Of a stretch of DNA of 64,000 nt, positions 1 through 9,230 are shown piece by piece (within the stretch, counting starts at the first letter, position 1; the number at the start of each line of letters is the position of its first letter). The translations under genes and the position numbers were made by a program. The DNA is from Flavobacterium araucananum (GTDB lineage Bacteria > Bacteroidota > Bacteroidia > Flavobacteriales > Flavobacteriaceae): positions 73,430 to 137,429 of the forward strand of contig NZ_MUGS01000062.1 in assembly GCF_002222055.1 (NCBI RefSeq), given 5' to 3'. The notes under the pieces were generated by a model, which was given only the letters and a program-made list of their open reading frames with translations, searched no databases and was not told where the DNA came from.

Positions 1-17
1 TTTAAACAAGAAAAAAT

Positions 18-111
18 TCTATTCTCTATTTTCTTCCCTCTTTCATCTTCCCTCTTTATTCTTCCCTCTTTATTCTTTCCTCTTTCCTCTTTATTCTTCC
101 CTCTTCCCCTC
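18..111. repeat. Pyrimidine-rich tandem word repeat
   Basis: The stretch is an irregular tandem array built from the words CTTCCCTCTTTATT and CTTTCCTC. Read on the minus strand it is purine-rich and lies directly downstream of the acyl-CoA dehydrogenase stop codon. There is no spacer structure, so it is not a CRISPR array. It belongs to the class of degenerate word repeats that fill several gaps in this window. Its function is unknown. Confidence 0.6.
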
Positions 112-2376
112 TCAAAACCCCACAGCAATTGGCGCAGCAAGACAACTCTCCGGAATATCAAAAGCATTGACTAATGAAACGGCATCAGGTCGAATATCCC
201 AACAAAGCTGATTGACCATTTTACGGATAGCTTTGGTTTTTACGGCTTCCATATAACCATCTTCGAGATACCAGGCTTTGTTTTTTTCTATTTGCGAAAG
301 CGCGTAAAGATGATTGAGTTTTATCAATATTTCTTTTGATTTAATATCCTCTACTGCTTTTATTGCCAATTGAAATTGTTCCAGCACTACTCTTTCTAAA
401 TACGCCTGAGCAACATCGATCATTTGATGCTGCACGACATTAAAAGCGTCATAAGGTTCTAAACCGCCATCGACTAATTTTTTAATTCGTCGTGCTGCTG
501 ATGCCAATATTGTTTTTTCTCTGTGAACAAAAGCCTGCAAATGAAACTCTTCGTCTAATAAATGTTCATCATCTGTTTTGCGGGTTGCAATTGGATTTTT
601 TTCGGTAAGGGCTGTTTTAGCATTTTCGTACACATAATTAATGATTCCGGCAGCCCCCATTTCTCCAAACGATTTTCTAAATTCCGACAAACGATTTTTA
701 GCAACCAATTGCATTAAAACAGTATTATCCCCTTCGAAAGTCGTGTATATTTCGGTATCATTTTTTAAAGCATCGATTCGGTTTTCAGACAAATATCCTT
801 TTCCGCCACAGGCTTCGCGGCATTCCTGCAGGATGTCTCTTGTACTCCAGGTCGAATAGGATTTCATTCCTGCTGCCAGGGCTTCAATTTCCTGCATTTC
901 GGCTTCGGTTTTATTCAGGAAACGATTTGTCAGATATTGCAAAGCAAAATGAACGGCATAGGTTTTAGCCAAAGGCGGAATCAAGCGACGCTGGTGCATT
1001 CTGTAATTTAAAATTGGCACTTCAGATCCTCCTTCGGGACCAAATTGTCTTCGCTGATCACTGTATCGAATGGCAATTGTTAACCCGGATTTTGCTGCTG
1101 CCAATGCTGACCGCGGAATCCCGATTCGTCCTCCAACCAAAGTTCCTAACATCGTAAAAAATCGCCTGTTGTCACTCGGGATCGGGCTTTGAAATTCGCC
1201 TTTCTCATTTACAGAAGCAAAACGATCGAGCATATTTTCTTTAGGAATCACTACGTGATCAAAACTAATGGTTCCGTTATCCACCCCGTTTAATCCCATT
1301 TTATGTCCGCAATCGCCAATCGTAACGCCGCTTAAAGTGTTTCCGTTTGTATCTCGCAACGGAACCACAAAGGCATTCACACCATAATCATGATCGTCGA
1401 TAATCAGTTTTGCAAAAACAGTTGCCATTTGTCCATGAACCGCAGCGTTGCCAATATATTCTTTCTGGGCATTTTTATTAGGGGTATGAATTGTAAAAGT
1501 TTGATTGCTATGATTATATGTAGCTGTAGTTTCTAATCCCTTTACGTTTGAACCATGATGTGTTTCGGTCATGGCGAAACAACCCGGAATTTTTAAGGAT
1601 CCAATATCTTTTAAGTATTTGGCATAATGTTTCTCTGTTCCCAGCGATTGAACGCTCATACCCCAAAGTCCAAACTGAACACCAAATTTTATTACCAGAC
1701 TTAAATCATGATAACTTAAGGTTTCCATAATTGCAAAATAATCGGCTATGTTTTCTCCTCCTCCATATTGTTTTGGATATGCCATATTTCCGAGATTTTC
1801 TTCGGCCAGAATTTTACACCAATTGTATACCGTTTGGCGGTAAACGTTTATATCTGTCGAAGTTTCGTAAGCAAATTCAGGTCTCGAAATAACCAATTTT
1901 ACTTTGTTGATGATAGCAGCTTCTTTACCATTTAAAATAGCTGTTATTTTTTGAATATCAAAATCAGCGTTTGTTTGAGAATTTGCTGTAAAAGAATTGG
2001 CTTTTGTTTTAAAATTCTGAAGCGCTTCTTCGCCCAAAATTCCGAGGTCATTTTCGAGCTTTATAAAATCTGATTGTAAGGTCGAGATGTCTACATCTTT
2101 TTCTGACAGGGCTTCTGCAATATCAAATATCGATTTTATATCTGTTTTATTCTGAATGCTGTTTTCAATATCCAGTTTCCATTGTGCAAGTTCATTACGC
2201 GAAGGCGGATTCGAAATATCTACTCTTGCAAGCAATTGTTGCTTTTCTTCGGGCGAAAGCCAGGTCAGATCATTGATAAATTTCTGAATGGTTGTAAACT
2301 CTTTTTGAGTCAGTAAATCATCAGACCATACTAAATAAAATAACGGAGTAAAGGCTTGTAATTTGGTATTTTTCAT
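112..2376 (-). CDS. Acyl-CoA dehydrogenase/oxidase-like flavoprotein
   Basis: The product, 754 residues, is predicted to oxidise an acyl-CoA to the trans-2-enoyl-CoA with FAD in fatty-acid beta-oxidation. It shows the central FAD-binding signature FAMTETHHGSN near residue 270, the C-terminal helical segment with RYSDQRRQFGP near 445, and the block CREACGGKGYLSENRI followed by YTTFEGDNTVL near 535-570, where the Glu is the probable catalytic base. The length and the TTFEGDN motif resemble the acyl-CoA oxidase (ACOX) branch rather than the usual 380-residue dehydrogenases. It is transcribed alone, with a repeat-rich gap upstream. Family assignment is firm; chain-length preference and use of oxygen versus an electron-transfer flavoprotein cannot be read here. 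Confidence 0.9.
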   Translation of the reverse strand: MKNTKLQAFTPLFYLVWSDDLLTQKEFTTIQKFINDLTWLSPEEKQQLLARVDISNPPSRNELAQWKLDIENSIQNKTDIKSIFDIAEALSEKDVDISTLQSDFIKLENDLGILGEEALQNFKTKANSFTANSQTNADFDIQKITAILNGKEAAIINKVKLVISRPEFAYETSTDINVYRQTVYNWCKILAEENLGNMAYPKQYGGGENIADYFAIMETLSYHDLSLVIKFGVQFGLWGMSVQSLGTEKHYAKYLKDIGSLKIPGCFAMTETHHGSNVKGLETTATYNHSNQTFTIHTPNKNAQKEYIGNAAVHGQMATVFAKLIIDDHDYGVNAFVVPLRDTNGNTLSGVTIGDCGHKMGLNGVDNGTISFDHVVIPKENMLDRFASVNEKGEFQSPIPSDNRRFFTMLGTLVGGRIGIPRSALAAAKSGLTIAIRYSDQRRQFGPEGGSEVPILNYRMHQRRLIPPLAKTYAVHFALQYLTNRFLNKTEAEMQEIEALAAGMKSYSTWSTRDILQECREACGGKGYLSENRIDALKNDTEIYTTFEGDNTVLMQLVAKNRLSEFRKSFGEMGAAGIINYVYENAKTALTEKNPIATRKTDDEHLLDEEFHLQAFVHREKTILASAARRIKKLVDGGLEPYDAFNVVQHQMIDVAQAYLERVVLEQFQLAIKAVEDIKSKEILIKLNHLYALSQIEKNKAWYLEDGYMEAVKTKAIRKMVNQLCWDIRPDAVSLVNAFDIPESCLAAPIAVGF

Positions 2377-2400
2377 ATAAATAGTTGTTCAGTTTGTATA

Positions 2401-2573
2401 TTTTTTTTTGCCACAGATTATTATTTTTTGCCACGAATTTCACGAATTTTCACTAATTAATTGTTCTCTACTATTGCTTATCACATCGTAAAAAAGTTCA
2501 CGCAGATTGAGCAGATTGAGCAGATTAAAAAATTCGCGAAAATTCGTGAAAATTCGTGAAATTTGTGGCGAAA
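2401..2573. repeat. Dispersed CACGAATT-type inverted repeat
   Basis: The left arm (about 2430-2458) carries GCCACGAATTTCACGAATTT and the right arm (about 2538-2569) carries the imperfect complement ending in GAAATTTGTGGC. A small triple repeat of the word GCAGATTGA lies between them near 2505-2525. The gap of 308 bases between the dehydrogenase and the transporter holds only this element and the terminator that follows. The same word family recurs near 29.46, 32.8, 39.4, 56.9 and 58.75 kb. Confidence 0.7.
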
Positions 2574-2588
2574 AAAGATCGCATAAAA

Positions 2589-2618
2589 AAACAGGAATGA
2601 AAATACTCATTCCTGTTT
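2589..2618 (-). terminator. Rho-independent terminator of the EamA gene
   Basis: AAACAGGAATGA (2589-2600) and TCATTCCTGTTT (2607-2618) form a 12-bp stem with a 6-nt loop. On the minus strand it is followed by a run of seven T, so it ends transcription of the leftward EamA gene. Confidence 0.8.
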
Positions 2619-2684
2619 AAACATCCTGTTAAGATTCTGGTAATTTATATTTTAAACCAATAAAAATATATAACAAACCATTAA

Positions 2685-3602
2685 TTACTTAGAATCTTTG
2701 GATATTGTGACAAACCTTTGCTTAAGCGCAAAAATATGATGTGAATTAAAAACTAAGACTGCCAGAAAAACAATTCCGTAAGCGATAACCTGTACAAGTC
2801 CAAATGGTTCTTTATAAAGAAACATCGCCAATAGAAAAGCAATCATTGGATTAATATTTAAAAGCATTCCCACGGTTGATGAATTAATACCTGAAAGGGC
2901 ATATAAATTAAGAAACAGCGGGAAAATGGTAAACAAAATGGCAATGGTTTCGATACAGAAATAAAACTTAAATTCTGTTGGAACCGGACCACTATAAACC
3001 GGATAAAATGGCAGTAAAACCAAAGCTGCCAAGGTAATATGAAAGGTCAGGATTATAAACTTGTCAAAACCTTTATTAACCCGCTGACTTACAAGATAAG
3101 ATGCATAAGTAGACCCTATAATGATACTAAAAAACATGTCCATTATGTTGGCATACGATAAAAGCATACAGCCTGAAATGCTTAATCCAACTGCGATCCA
3201 TTGTGTTTTGCTTAGTTTTTCGTGCAAAATAAAATAAGCGAGTAATGTGGTCAAAATTGGGCAAACTAAATAGGCTAACGAAGTTGCTTTTACGCTAACA
3301 TGATTCATTACATAAATAAATGTAAACCAATTTGCCATTAAAAAAACGCTCCCTCCAATATTCAATAAAACTGTTTTTCGTTTCTCGAAAGTTGGTAATG
3401 CTTTAAAGGTTTTTATGGCTTCTTTTATACTTTTTCTTTTAAAGGTAAAAGCAATAAGCAACATTAGAATACTACAACTAAAAACGCGGTAGAATAATAT
3501 ATCCAATGAAGCATAATCATGTATTGGTCTTAAAACCAAACTAAAAAAGCCCCAGATCACAAAACAGGTAATGGCAGCTATGTAGTATTTTGTTGTTTTC
3601 AC
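2685..3602 (-). CDS. EamA/RarD-type drug-metabolite transporter
   Basis: This 305-residue inner-membrane protein has about ten hydrophobic segments arranged as two EamA repeats. The N-terminus (YYIAAITCFVIWGFFSLVLRP) resembles RarD-type exporters of the drug/metabolite transporter superfamily. Translation probably starts at GTG. The gene is divergent from a MocR-type regulator only about 100 bases away. Such pairs are common, with the regulator controlling the neighbouring exporter, so joint regulation is inferred. The substrate is unknown; an amino acid or a vitamin B6-related compound is possible from the MocR link but not shown. Confidence 0.85.
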   Translation of the reverse strand: MKTTKYYIAAITCFVIWGFFSLVLRPIHDYASLDILFYRVFSCSILMLLIAFTFKRKSIKEAIKTFKALPTFEKRKTVLLNIGGSVFLMANWFTFIYVMNHVSVKATSLAYLVCPILTTLLAYFILHEKLSKTQWIAVGLSISGCMLLSYANIMDMFFSIIIGSTYASYLVSQRVNKGFDKFIILTFHITLAALVLLPFYPVYSGPVPTEFKFYFCIETIAILFTIFPLFLNLYALSGINSSTVGMLLNINPMIAFLLAMFLYKEPFGLVQVIAYGIVFLAVLVFNSHHIFALKQRFVTISKDSK

Positions 3603-3704
3603 GAAATTTTAGTTTTGGTTCGTTTTCTATAAAACAAATTTCTAAAAAATAAAATAGCAATACAGATACAGTTTTTGTAAATTGCACCATAACAGTTTTT
3701 TTTT

Positions 3705-5126
3705 ATGAAAAATTCAAATTACTTATATCTGCAATTTGCTGACAGGATCGAAAAGCAAATAAAATCGGGGGTTTTAAGCGTTGGCGATAAGCTGCCGTCT
3801 ATACGGGAGGTCTGTGCCAAAACAGGATACAGCATGAGTACGGTAAGCAAAGCTTATTATGAGATCGAAAGCAGATCGCTGGTGGAATCCAGACCACAAT
3901 CCGGTTATTATGTTAGTAATATTTCGGCAAGAACGATTCCTGAACCTTCGCCAAGCAGTCCAATTTTAAAAAGTGCAAATGTTGATCGGGAGGACTTAAT
4001 CGATCAGGTTTACGGCAATATGACGGATCCTGATATTACAATGCTTTCTTTGGGGTTTCCTTCTAATGAACTTCTTCCTATTGCTAAATTAAACAAGGGA
4101 ATGATTCAGGCGATGCGACAACTCCCAAATAGCGGAACGAGTTATGAACAGGTAAAAGGCAATGTAAATTTGAGAAGAGAAATTGCCAAATGGTCTTTTA
4201 CCTGGGGAGGATCACTAACAGAGGAAGATATTATTACGACGCCAGGTTGTACCAGCGCGATATCGCATTGCCTGATGACGCTCACACAACCCGGAGATAC
4301 TATTATTACTGAAAGTCCCGCTTATTTTGGTGTCTTGCAATTGGCTAAATCTTTGGGATTATATATCATGGAATTGCCTACGAATATGACAACAGGAATA
4401 GAATTGGAGGCGTTGAAAAAAGCACTTTCGTCTAAAAAAGTAAAGCTTTGTTTGCTCATGAGTAACTTTAGTAATCCGTCCGGAAGTATGATGCCGGCAG
4501 AGCATAAAATAGAAGTGGTAAGGTTAATGGAGTTCTACAACATTCCGCTAATTGAGGATGATATTCACGGTGATTTGTACTTTGGCTCAAGCAGACCAAC
4601 GAATTGTAAAACGTATGACGAAAGCGGAATTGTGCTTTGTTGCAGTTCTGTATCAAAAACTCTGGCACCGGGTTATCGTGTAGGCTGGGTTTCGCCGGGA
4701 AAGTTTAAAAAGCAAATATTGCGTAATAAAATTTATCACTCCCTCTCCTCTCCTACTATTACGCATGAGGTTGTAGGCGATTTTCTAAAAAATGGACGTT
4801 ATGAAAATCATCTTCGAAAAATACGCCAGATCCTCAATCATAATTGCAATAATTATATCAATACGATTTTAGAATCTTTCCCAAAAGGTACAAAAGTGAG
4901 TCAGCCTCAGGGTGGTTTTTTTCTTTGGATCGAGCTGGACAAAAATGTCGATACGGCTGCGTTTTATCATTTGGCAATGCAACACAATATTAGTATTGCA
5001 CCGGGAAGAATTTTTTCTTTTCAGGATCAATTTTCAAATTGCATGCGATTGAGTTTTGGTTTGCCATGGACAAATGAACTAAGGCAATCGATACAAATAT
5101 TAGGAAAACTGCTTCATCGTTACTAA
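3705..5126 (+). CDS. MocR-family GntR/aminotransferase-fold regulator
   Basis: The 473-residue protein joins an N-terminal GntR winged helix (residues about 8-75, with GDKLPSIREVCAKTGYSMST) to a fold-type I aminotransferase domain. The pyridoxal-phosphate lysine is in SSVSKTLAPGYRVGW at residue 318, and PSGSMMP and EDDIHGDLYF are the other cofactor-site blocks. MocR proteins are PLP-sensing transcription factors and normally control an adjacent gene, here most likely the divergent EamA exporter. A pair of GATACAG/ATACAG direct repeats just upstream (about 3661-3672) could be part of its binding site; this is a guess. An enzymatic role cannot be excluded. Confidence 0.88.
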   Translation: MKNSNYLYLQFADRIEKQIKSGVLSVGDKLPSIREVCAKTGYSMSTVSKAYYEIESRSLVESRPQSGYYVSNISARTIPEPSPSSPILKSANVDREDLIDQVYGNMTDPDITMLSLGFPSNELLPIAKLNKGMIQAMRQLPNSGTSYEQVKGNVNLRREIAKWSFTWGGSLTEEDIITTPGCTSAISHCLMTLTQPGDTIITESPAYFGVLQLAKSLGLYIMELPTNMTTGIELEALKKALSSKKVKLCLLMSNFSNPSGSMMPAEHKIEVVRLMEFYNIPLIEDDIHGDLYFGSSRPTNCKTYDESGIVLCCSSVSKTLAPGYRVGWVSPGKFKKQILRNKIYHSLSSPTITHEVVGDFLKNGRYENHLRKIRQILNHNCNNYINTILESFPKGTKVSQPQGGFFLWIELDKNVDTAAFYHLAMQHNISIAPGRIFSFQDQFSNCMRLSFGLPWTNELRQSIQILGKLLHRY

Positions 5127-5136
5127 AAAAAAAGCC

Positions 5137-5162
5137 GGACAACGTTATGGAAGTCGTTGTCC
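5137..5162 (-). terminator. Terminator of the bestrophin-like gene
   Basis: GGACAACG (5137-5144) pairs with CGTTGTCC (5155-5162). On the minus strand the stem is followed, after GGC, by a run of nine T. It lies between the converging MocR and bestrophin-like genes and terminates the leftward transcript. Confidence 0.75.
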
Positions 5163-5196
5163 AGCTAACAAATTGAGAAACCAAAATCAATTTAAA

Positions 5197-6144
5197 TTAT
5201 AAAACAAAGTAAGCGTTGTTTTCCGCTTTTTTAAGTTCAGGTTTAAGATCAAATTCTTTGATGATGTCAAATTCACTTTGATACTCGTTTAACATCTGCA
5301 TTAAATTCTTTTCGATCGTATTCGCAATAGCGGTTACAGGTGTATCTGTTGGTCTGTTTTCGAAAGGATCCTGCAAATGAATCGCCATTTTTTCGATCAG
5401 AAAGAACATTCCTCCTACAATTGTAATTAACGGAATGGCAAACCAGCTCAATAAACTAATTAAGCCAAATGGCAATAACAGAATAAACAAACACAACGTC
5501 ATTCTGATATACATACTGTATGTCGTTGGAAAAATGGTGTTTTTAATACGCTCACATTTTCCCATTGCATCACATAATCTCGACAGTGTATTATCGATTT
5601 CTACTTGTTGGTACGTATTAAGTCGTTTGTCTTTTTTGGCAATTCTAAGATCTCTGGCATGCAGCAATAATATTGCATTTGGAATATTCTGATGATTTTT
5701 TACAAAATTCAATTCTTCTTCACTAATAAAATCCCTGATGGGTTTTATAGCATCTTTGTTTCGTAAAGCCTGTCCAAGACTATAACACCATGCAATTTGC
5801 CTTTTGGTAAAATTTTCTTTAAACTCATTTGCTTCTACAGAAAAACTGGGATCTTTATAAAAAGTAAGCATTTGCCTTACGAGGGTTCTGGATTCGTTTA
5901 CGATTGATCCCCAAATGATACGGGCTTCCCACCATCTGTCGTAAGCCTGATTGGATTTGAAAGCTAATAATAACGATATAATTGTACCTACCATTGTAGG
6001 TATTGCAATTGGAATATCTACGGAAACATTGATGAAATAATGGTGAAAAATTTCAAACAATATAGTATAAGCCATAACAAGACCTAACTCTACTTTAATT
6101 TTTCCGAGAACATACTTCATTGGGATTCTTTTCTTTAATAACAT
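5197..6144 (-). CDS. Bestrophin-like (UPF0187) membrane channel
   Basis: The 315-residue protein matches the bacterial bestrophin family: an N-terminal LLKKRIPMKYVLGKI segment, hydrophobic helices at about 20-35 and 40-62, the characteristic FKSNQAYDRWWEARIIWG near 62-80, and another hydrophobic pair at about 215-250. Bacterial bestrophins form pentameric ion channels in the inner membrane. It is the last gene of a leftward set with the Usp-like protein (46-base gap) and the two-component system. An alternative start lies eight codons further in, but the longer form matches the usual family N-terminus. The ion conducted is not predictable. Confidence 0.85.
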   Translation of the reverse strand: MLLKKRIPMKYVLGKIKVELGLVMAYTILFEIFHHYFINVSVDIPIAIPTMVGTIISLLLAFKSNQAYDRWWEARIIWGSIVNESRTLVRQMLTFYKDPSFSVEANEFKENFTKRQIAWCYSLGQALRNKDAIKPIRDFISEEELNFVKNHQNIPNAILLLHARDLRIAKKDKRLNTYQQVEIDNTLSRLCDAMGKCERIKNTIFPTTYSMYIRMTLCLFILLLPFGLISLLSWFAIPLITIVGGMFFLIEKMAIHLQDPFENRPTDTPVTAIANTIEKNLMQMLNEYQSEFDIIKEFDLKPELKKAENNAYFVL

Positions 6145-6190
6145 AATTTTCGGTTTAAATTAAACTTATCTTTTTTGAAAAAACTTGGTA

Positions 6191-6913
6191 TTATGCCAAT
6201 TCTTCGTAAAGCGATAAAACCGGAAGTCCAAGTTTATCGTTTAAATTTTCTTTTTTATTTTTTTTAAATTTTATCTTTTCTCCTTTACGGGTTTCTACCA
6301 GCAAATCGATATCGTATTTTGAGATCGCTTCTGATAAATAAGGCGCAAAATTTTCGTAGTTATCATCGAAGTTGGCGGTTTGACTTACAATTTCGAATGA
6401 AAAATTCTCGTTCAAAAATTGTTGAACATCCTTAACATGCATATTTGCACTTGCATTTTCGATATAAAGGGCTTTATTAAAATCATCTTTAATCTGTTCT
6501 AAACCTAAATGTAAGATTGGGCATTTTTGGTTTGCTGCCAATTGAACAAGGTATTGGTGAATTCTTTTTGTTTCTTGTTTATAAGAGTGTGTAAGAATTA
6601 CTAATTTTACAGAGAAAACGTCAATTATACGTTTAAAGATTGGAGATGAAAGTCCGTATTGATTGTGTACTTTTATTTTGCAATTGGGTGTGTGCTCGAT
6701 TATATAACGGCACGTTTCCAGAACGAGTTCCTGACTATTGGTTAGTCCTGTACGCATTTCGCGCAAATAACCTGAAGATGAAAAAGTATCTGGAGCATCA
6801 GAAACCATCATTAAAATGATTTCACAACCTGATGATTTTGCCTGATTTACTGCTGATTTTACAGCAAAAATAGTATCATCTTTTAAAGTGGTAGGTATAA
6901 GGAAATTTTTCAT
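6191..6913 (-). CDS. Tandem universal-stress-protein-like protein
   Basis: The product has 240 residues. It begins MKNFLIPTTLKDDT and has the Usp-type alternation of strands and helices (EIILMMVSDAP, VKLVILTHSYKQ, CPILHLG), followed by a second half ending in LPVLSLYEEL that looks like a degenerate second Usp unit. The G-rich ATP loop of classical UspA is not evident. It sits 77 bases downstream of the histidine kinase and 46 bases upstream of the bestrophin-like gene, so one operon is likely. A stress or ion-homeostasis role under this two-component system is inference from order only. Confidence 0.7.
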   Translation of the reverse strand: MKNFLIPTTLKDDTIFAVKSAVNQAKSSGCEIILMMVSDAPDTFSSSGYLREMRTGLTNSQELVLETCRYIIEHTPNCKIKVHNQYGLSSPIFKRIIDVFSVKLVILTHSYKQETKRIHQYLVQLAANQKCPILHLGLEQIKDDFNKALYIENASANMHVKDVQQFLNENFSFEIVSQTANFDDNYENFAPYLSEAISKYDIDLLVETRKGEKIKFKKNKKENLNDKLGLPVLSLYEELA

Positions 6914-6990
6914 GTGTATAATCGTTTAGTTTATACATACAAAATAACTACCTCAAAATTAGAAGGGTCTTAATTTAAAATTAGAACTTT

Positions 6991-8394
6991 CTAAGATTCA
7001 ACATTAGAATTTTTAATGTCAATTTTCTTTATTTTTGATTTCTTGAAAACAATAGTTACAATAGTTCCTTTATTTTGCTCGGATTGCACTTGTATTTCGC
7101 CATCGTGCATGCGGATAATTTTTGACGCCAACGGAAGCCCTAAACCGTAACCAATATATTTAGTTGCAATTTTTCCTCTAAAGAAAGGTTCATACAAATG
7201 CGGAATATCTTCTGGCGGAATACCAATACCAATATCATTTATAGCAATTTTAATCATTTCCTGATTGGCAGAAAGCGTTACAAATACTTCGTTGTTGTCT
7301 GAATATTTTACACCATTTGTAACAATATTATTAATAGCAAGCTCTAAAAGTGGTTTGTTGCAGGGAATCAGTAACAGATTAGAATCTTTGGGAGCAAAAT
7401 TAAATTTCATACTAACACGGTTATCAGGATAAATTTTATCAAGATCTGATTTTACATCCATTAATAACTCGTCGATTCTGGCAATGTCTAATACTTGTTT
7501 TTTGCCATCGTAACCTGTTTGTGTTAGTTTTAATAAACTTTCTGTCAGGTTTCCTAATTTGGATGCCTGACTATAAATATTCTCTAAAGACTGGATATAT
7601 TCTGAAACGTCTCTTTCTTTAAGAAGCATAATTTCAGACTCGGCAATAATGGTTGTTATTGGCGTTTTTAATTCGTGCGAAGCATTATTGATAAAATTAG
7701 CCTGAATTTCAAAAGAGGTTTCTAAACGATCCAACATATCATTGAAGGTCTCGGTAAGATCTGAAATTTCATCTGAATTTTTGACTGCTGGTAATCTGTT
7801 ATGCAGGTTCGAAGCACTAATTCTATTTACTTCCTTTGTAATTCTTGCTACCGGATTAATGACACGTTTTGCCAGGAAGCGCCCTAAAAAGAAGGCTAAA
7901 AGGATGAAGCCAAAACCTCCAAAAACTAATATTTTGGCAATAAAAATAGCTGTAGTTTTTCCTCTGCGGTCTCTTGCCCCTACTATTACAATGTATTTTT
8001 GATTGTTTTCTTTAAAAACCTGTCCTAGATAATACTTACTGTTAATTTCATAATAATCTTCGCCGGTTCTGAGAACATTGGTATAAAACTCGTTAGGCAA
8101 ATTAAGATTGGTATTGTAGTCGAAACTATTGGCACTGTTTATCTTAAGAACAAATTCTTCTTCTTCGATAAGTTCTTCAAGACCGTTTTTTTTTAATTCG
8201 CGATAGTATTTGCTTTTTTCAGGATCATTTTGAAAATGAATTGACGCCACAATTTTAGCTCTGTCTTCTAATCGTTTCAGGAAATGGTATCTGTTGTTTT
8301 CCCGAAACAAGACAAAAACGATAATACACAATAAAAGTGTACTAAAGGTTGAAAGTGCTACATAAGTATAAGTAATTTTTTTTCTTATATCCAT
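6991..8394 (-). CDS. HAMP-containing sensor histidine kinase
   Basis: This 467-residue inner-membrane kinase has transmembrane helices at about 8-30 and 149-171, a short periplasmic domain between them, a HAMP linker (about 172-225), and a HisKA domain with phospho-acceptor His240 in SHELKTPITTII. Its HATPase domain shows an N-box (NNIVTNGVKYSD), DIGIGIP and GYGLGLPLASKI. All catalytic motifs are intact. It is one base from the response regulator upstream, so the two form a cognate pair. The architecture is that of metal-, envelope- or stress-sensing OmpR-class kinases; the signal is unknown. Confidence 0.93.
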   Translation of the reverse strand: MDIRKKITYTYVALSTFSTLLLCIIVFVLFRENNRYHFLKRLEDRAKIVASIHFQNDPEKSKYYRELKKNGLEELIEEEEFVLKINSANSFDYNTNLNLPNEFYTNVLRTGEDYYEINSKYYLGQVFKENNQKYIVIVGARDRRGKTTAIFIAKILVFGGFGFILLAFFLGRFLAKRVINPVARITKEVNRISASNLHNRLPAVKNSDEISDLTETFNDMLDRLETSFEIQANFINNASHELKTPITTIIAESEIMLLKERDVSEYIQSLENIYSQASKLGNLTESLLKLTQTGYDGKKQVLDIARIDELLMDVKSDLDKIYPDNRVSMKFNFAPKDSNLLLIPCNKPLLELAINNIVTNGVKYSDNNEVFVTLSANQEMIKIAINDIGIGIPPEDIPHLYEPFFRGKIATKYIGYGLGLPLASKIIRMHDGEIQVQSEQNKGTIVTIVFKKSKIKKIDIKNSNVES

Positions 8395-8395
8395 T

Positions 8396-9070
8396 TTATG
8401 GCTTTATGACATAACCTAAACCTTTCATGGTATGAATAAGTTTGGTTTCAAAAGGTTTATCTATTTTTTTTCTTAAATAGGTAATATAAACATCTACAAC
8501 ATTAGTGTTCATATCAAAATTAATATCCCAGACATTGTCCAGAATTTGATCTCGTGATACTATTCGTCCGGAATTTTTGGCTAAATAATAGAGTAATTTA
8601 AACTCTTTTGCGGTTAAAATTATCGATTCTCCGTCTCTTTTTACCGTTTTTGCTCGTCCGTTTATCTCTAAATCACCAACTGTTATTGTATCAATTTTTT
8701 CGGTTTCCTGATGTGCTCTTCTGTTTAAAGCGTTTACACGTGCATCAAGTTCTCCAAATTTAAACGGTTTTACCAAATAATCATCGGCACCGGCATTAAG
8801 TCCCGTTACAATATTTTCTGAAGTTCCAAGGGCTGTTAAAAGCAAAACAGGAACAAAATTCTTGCTGGCACGCAGACGTCTGCAAATTTCTATTCCGTTA
8901 ATATCCGGAAGCATTACATCTAAAATTACAACATCAAAATTATAGTTATGAAGCATTTCCAGAGCCGTTGTGCCATCCATAGCCACACTAACTTCGTTAT
9001 TGTTTTCGGCAAATCCTTTGCGTAAAATCGATAAAAGATTTGGTTCGTCTTCGACTATTAGTAATTTCAT
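8396..9070 (-). CDS. OmpR-family response regulator
   Basis: The 224-residue regulator has a receiver domain with phospho-acceptor Asp51 in VVILDVMLPDING and the conserved Lys101 in YLVKPF. A C-terminal winged helix follows (about 130-224, with LTAKEFKLLYYLAKNSGRIVS and the final TMKGLGYVIKP). An upstream in-frame start would add 14 hydrophobic residues that receiver domains lack, so the ATG giving MKLLIVEDEPN was chosen. It is the first gene of the set with kinase, Usp-like and bestrophin-like genes and probably regulates that set or unlinked targets. Confidence 0.93.
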   Translation of the reverse strand: MKLLIVEDEPNLLSILRKGFAENNNEVSVAMDGTTALEMLHNYNFDVVILDVMLPDINGIEICRRLRASKNFVPVLLLTALGTSENIVTGLNAGADDYLVKPFKFGELDARVNALNRRAHQETEKIDTITVGDLEINGRAKTVKRDGESIILTAKEFKLLYYLAKNSGRIVSRDQILDNVWDINFDMNTNVVDVYITYLRKKIDKPFETKLIHTMKGLGYVIKP

Positions 9071-9171
9071 GTTGATTAAAGTATGAATAACAAAAATAAG
9101 GATTGCCATCAAAAATTTAAATCACAATAGTTATAAATTATGATTTAATTATGAACAATAACTTTCAGTAA

Positions 9172-9205
9172 CAAAAAAAAGCATTCGCTAGTGTTGGATG
9201 CTTTT
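9172..9205 (-). terminator. Terminator of the outer-membrane barrel gene
   Basis: AAAAGCAT (9177-9184) and ATGCTTTT (9198-9205) pair. On the minus strand the stem runs into TTTTTTTTG. It lies just past the stop codon of the leftward barrel gene. Confidence 0.7.
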
Positions 9206-9230
9206 GCCTTTTTAAGAATCATTTATCCTT

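Noticed and set aside
18..111. Array of repeated CTTCCCTCTTTATT units considered as a CRISPR.
   Set aside because: Units are adjacent with no unique spacers of uniform length, and no cas genes are present.
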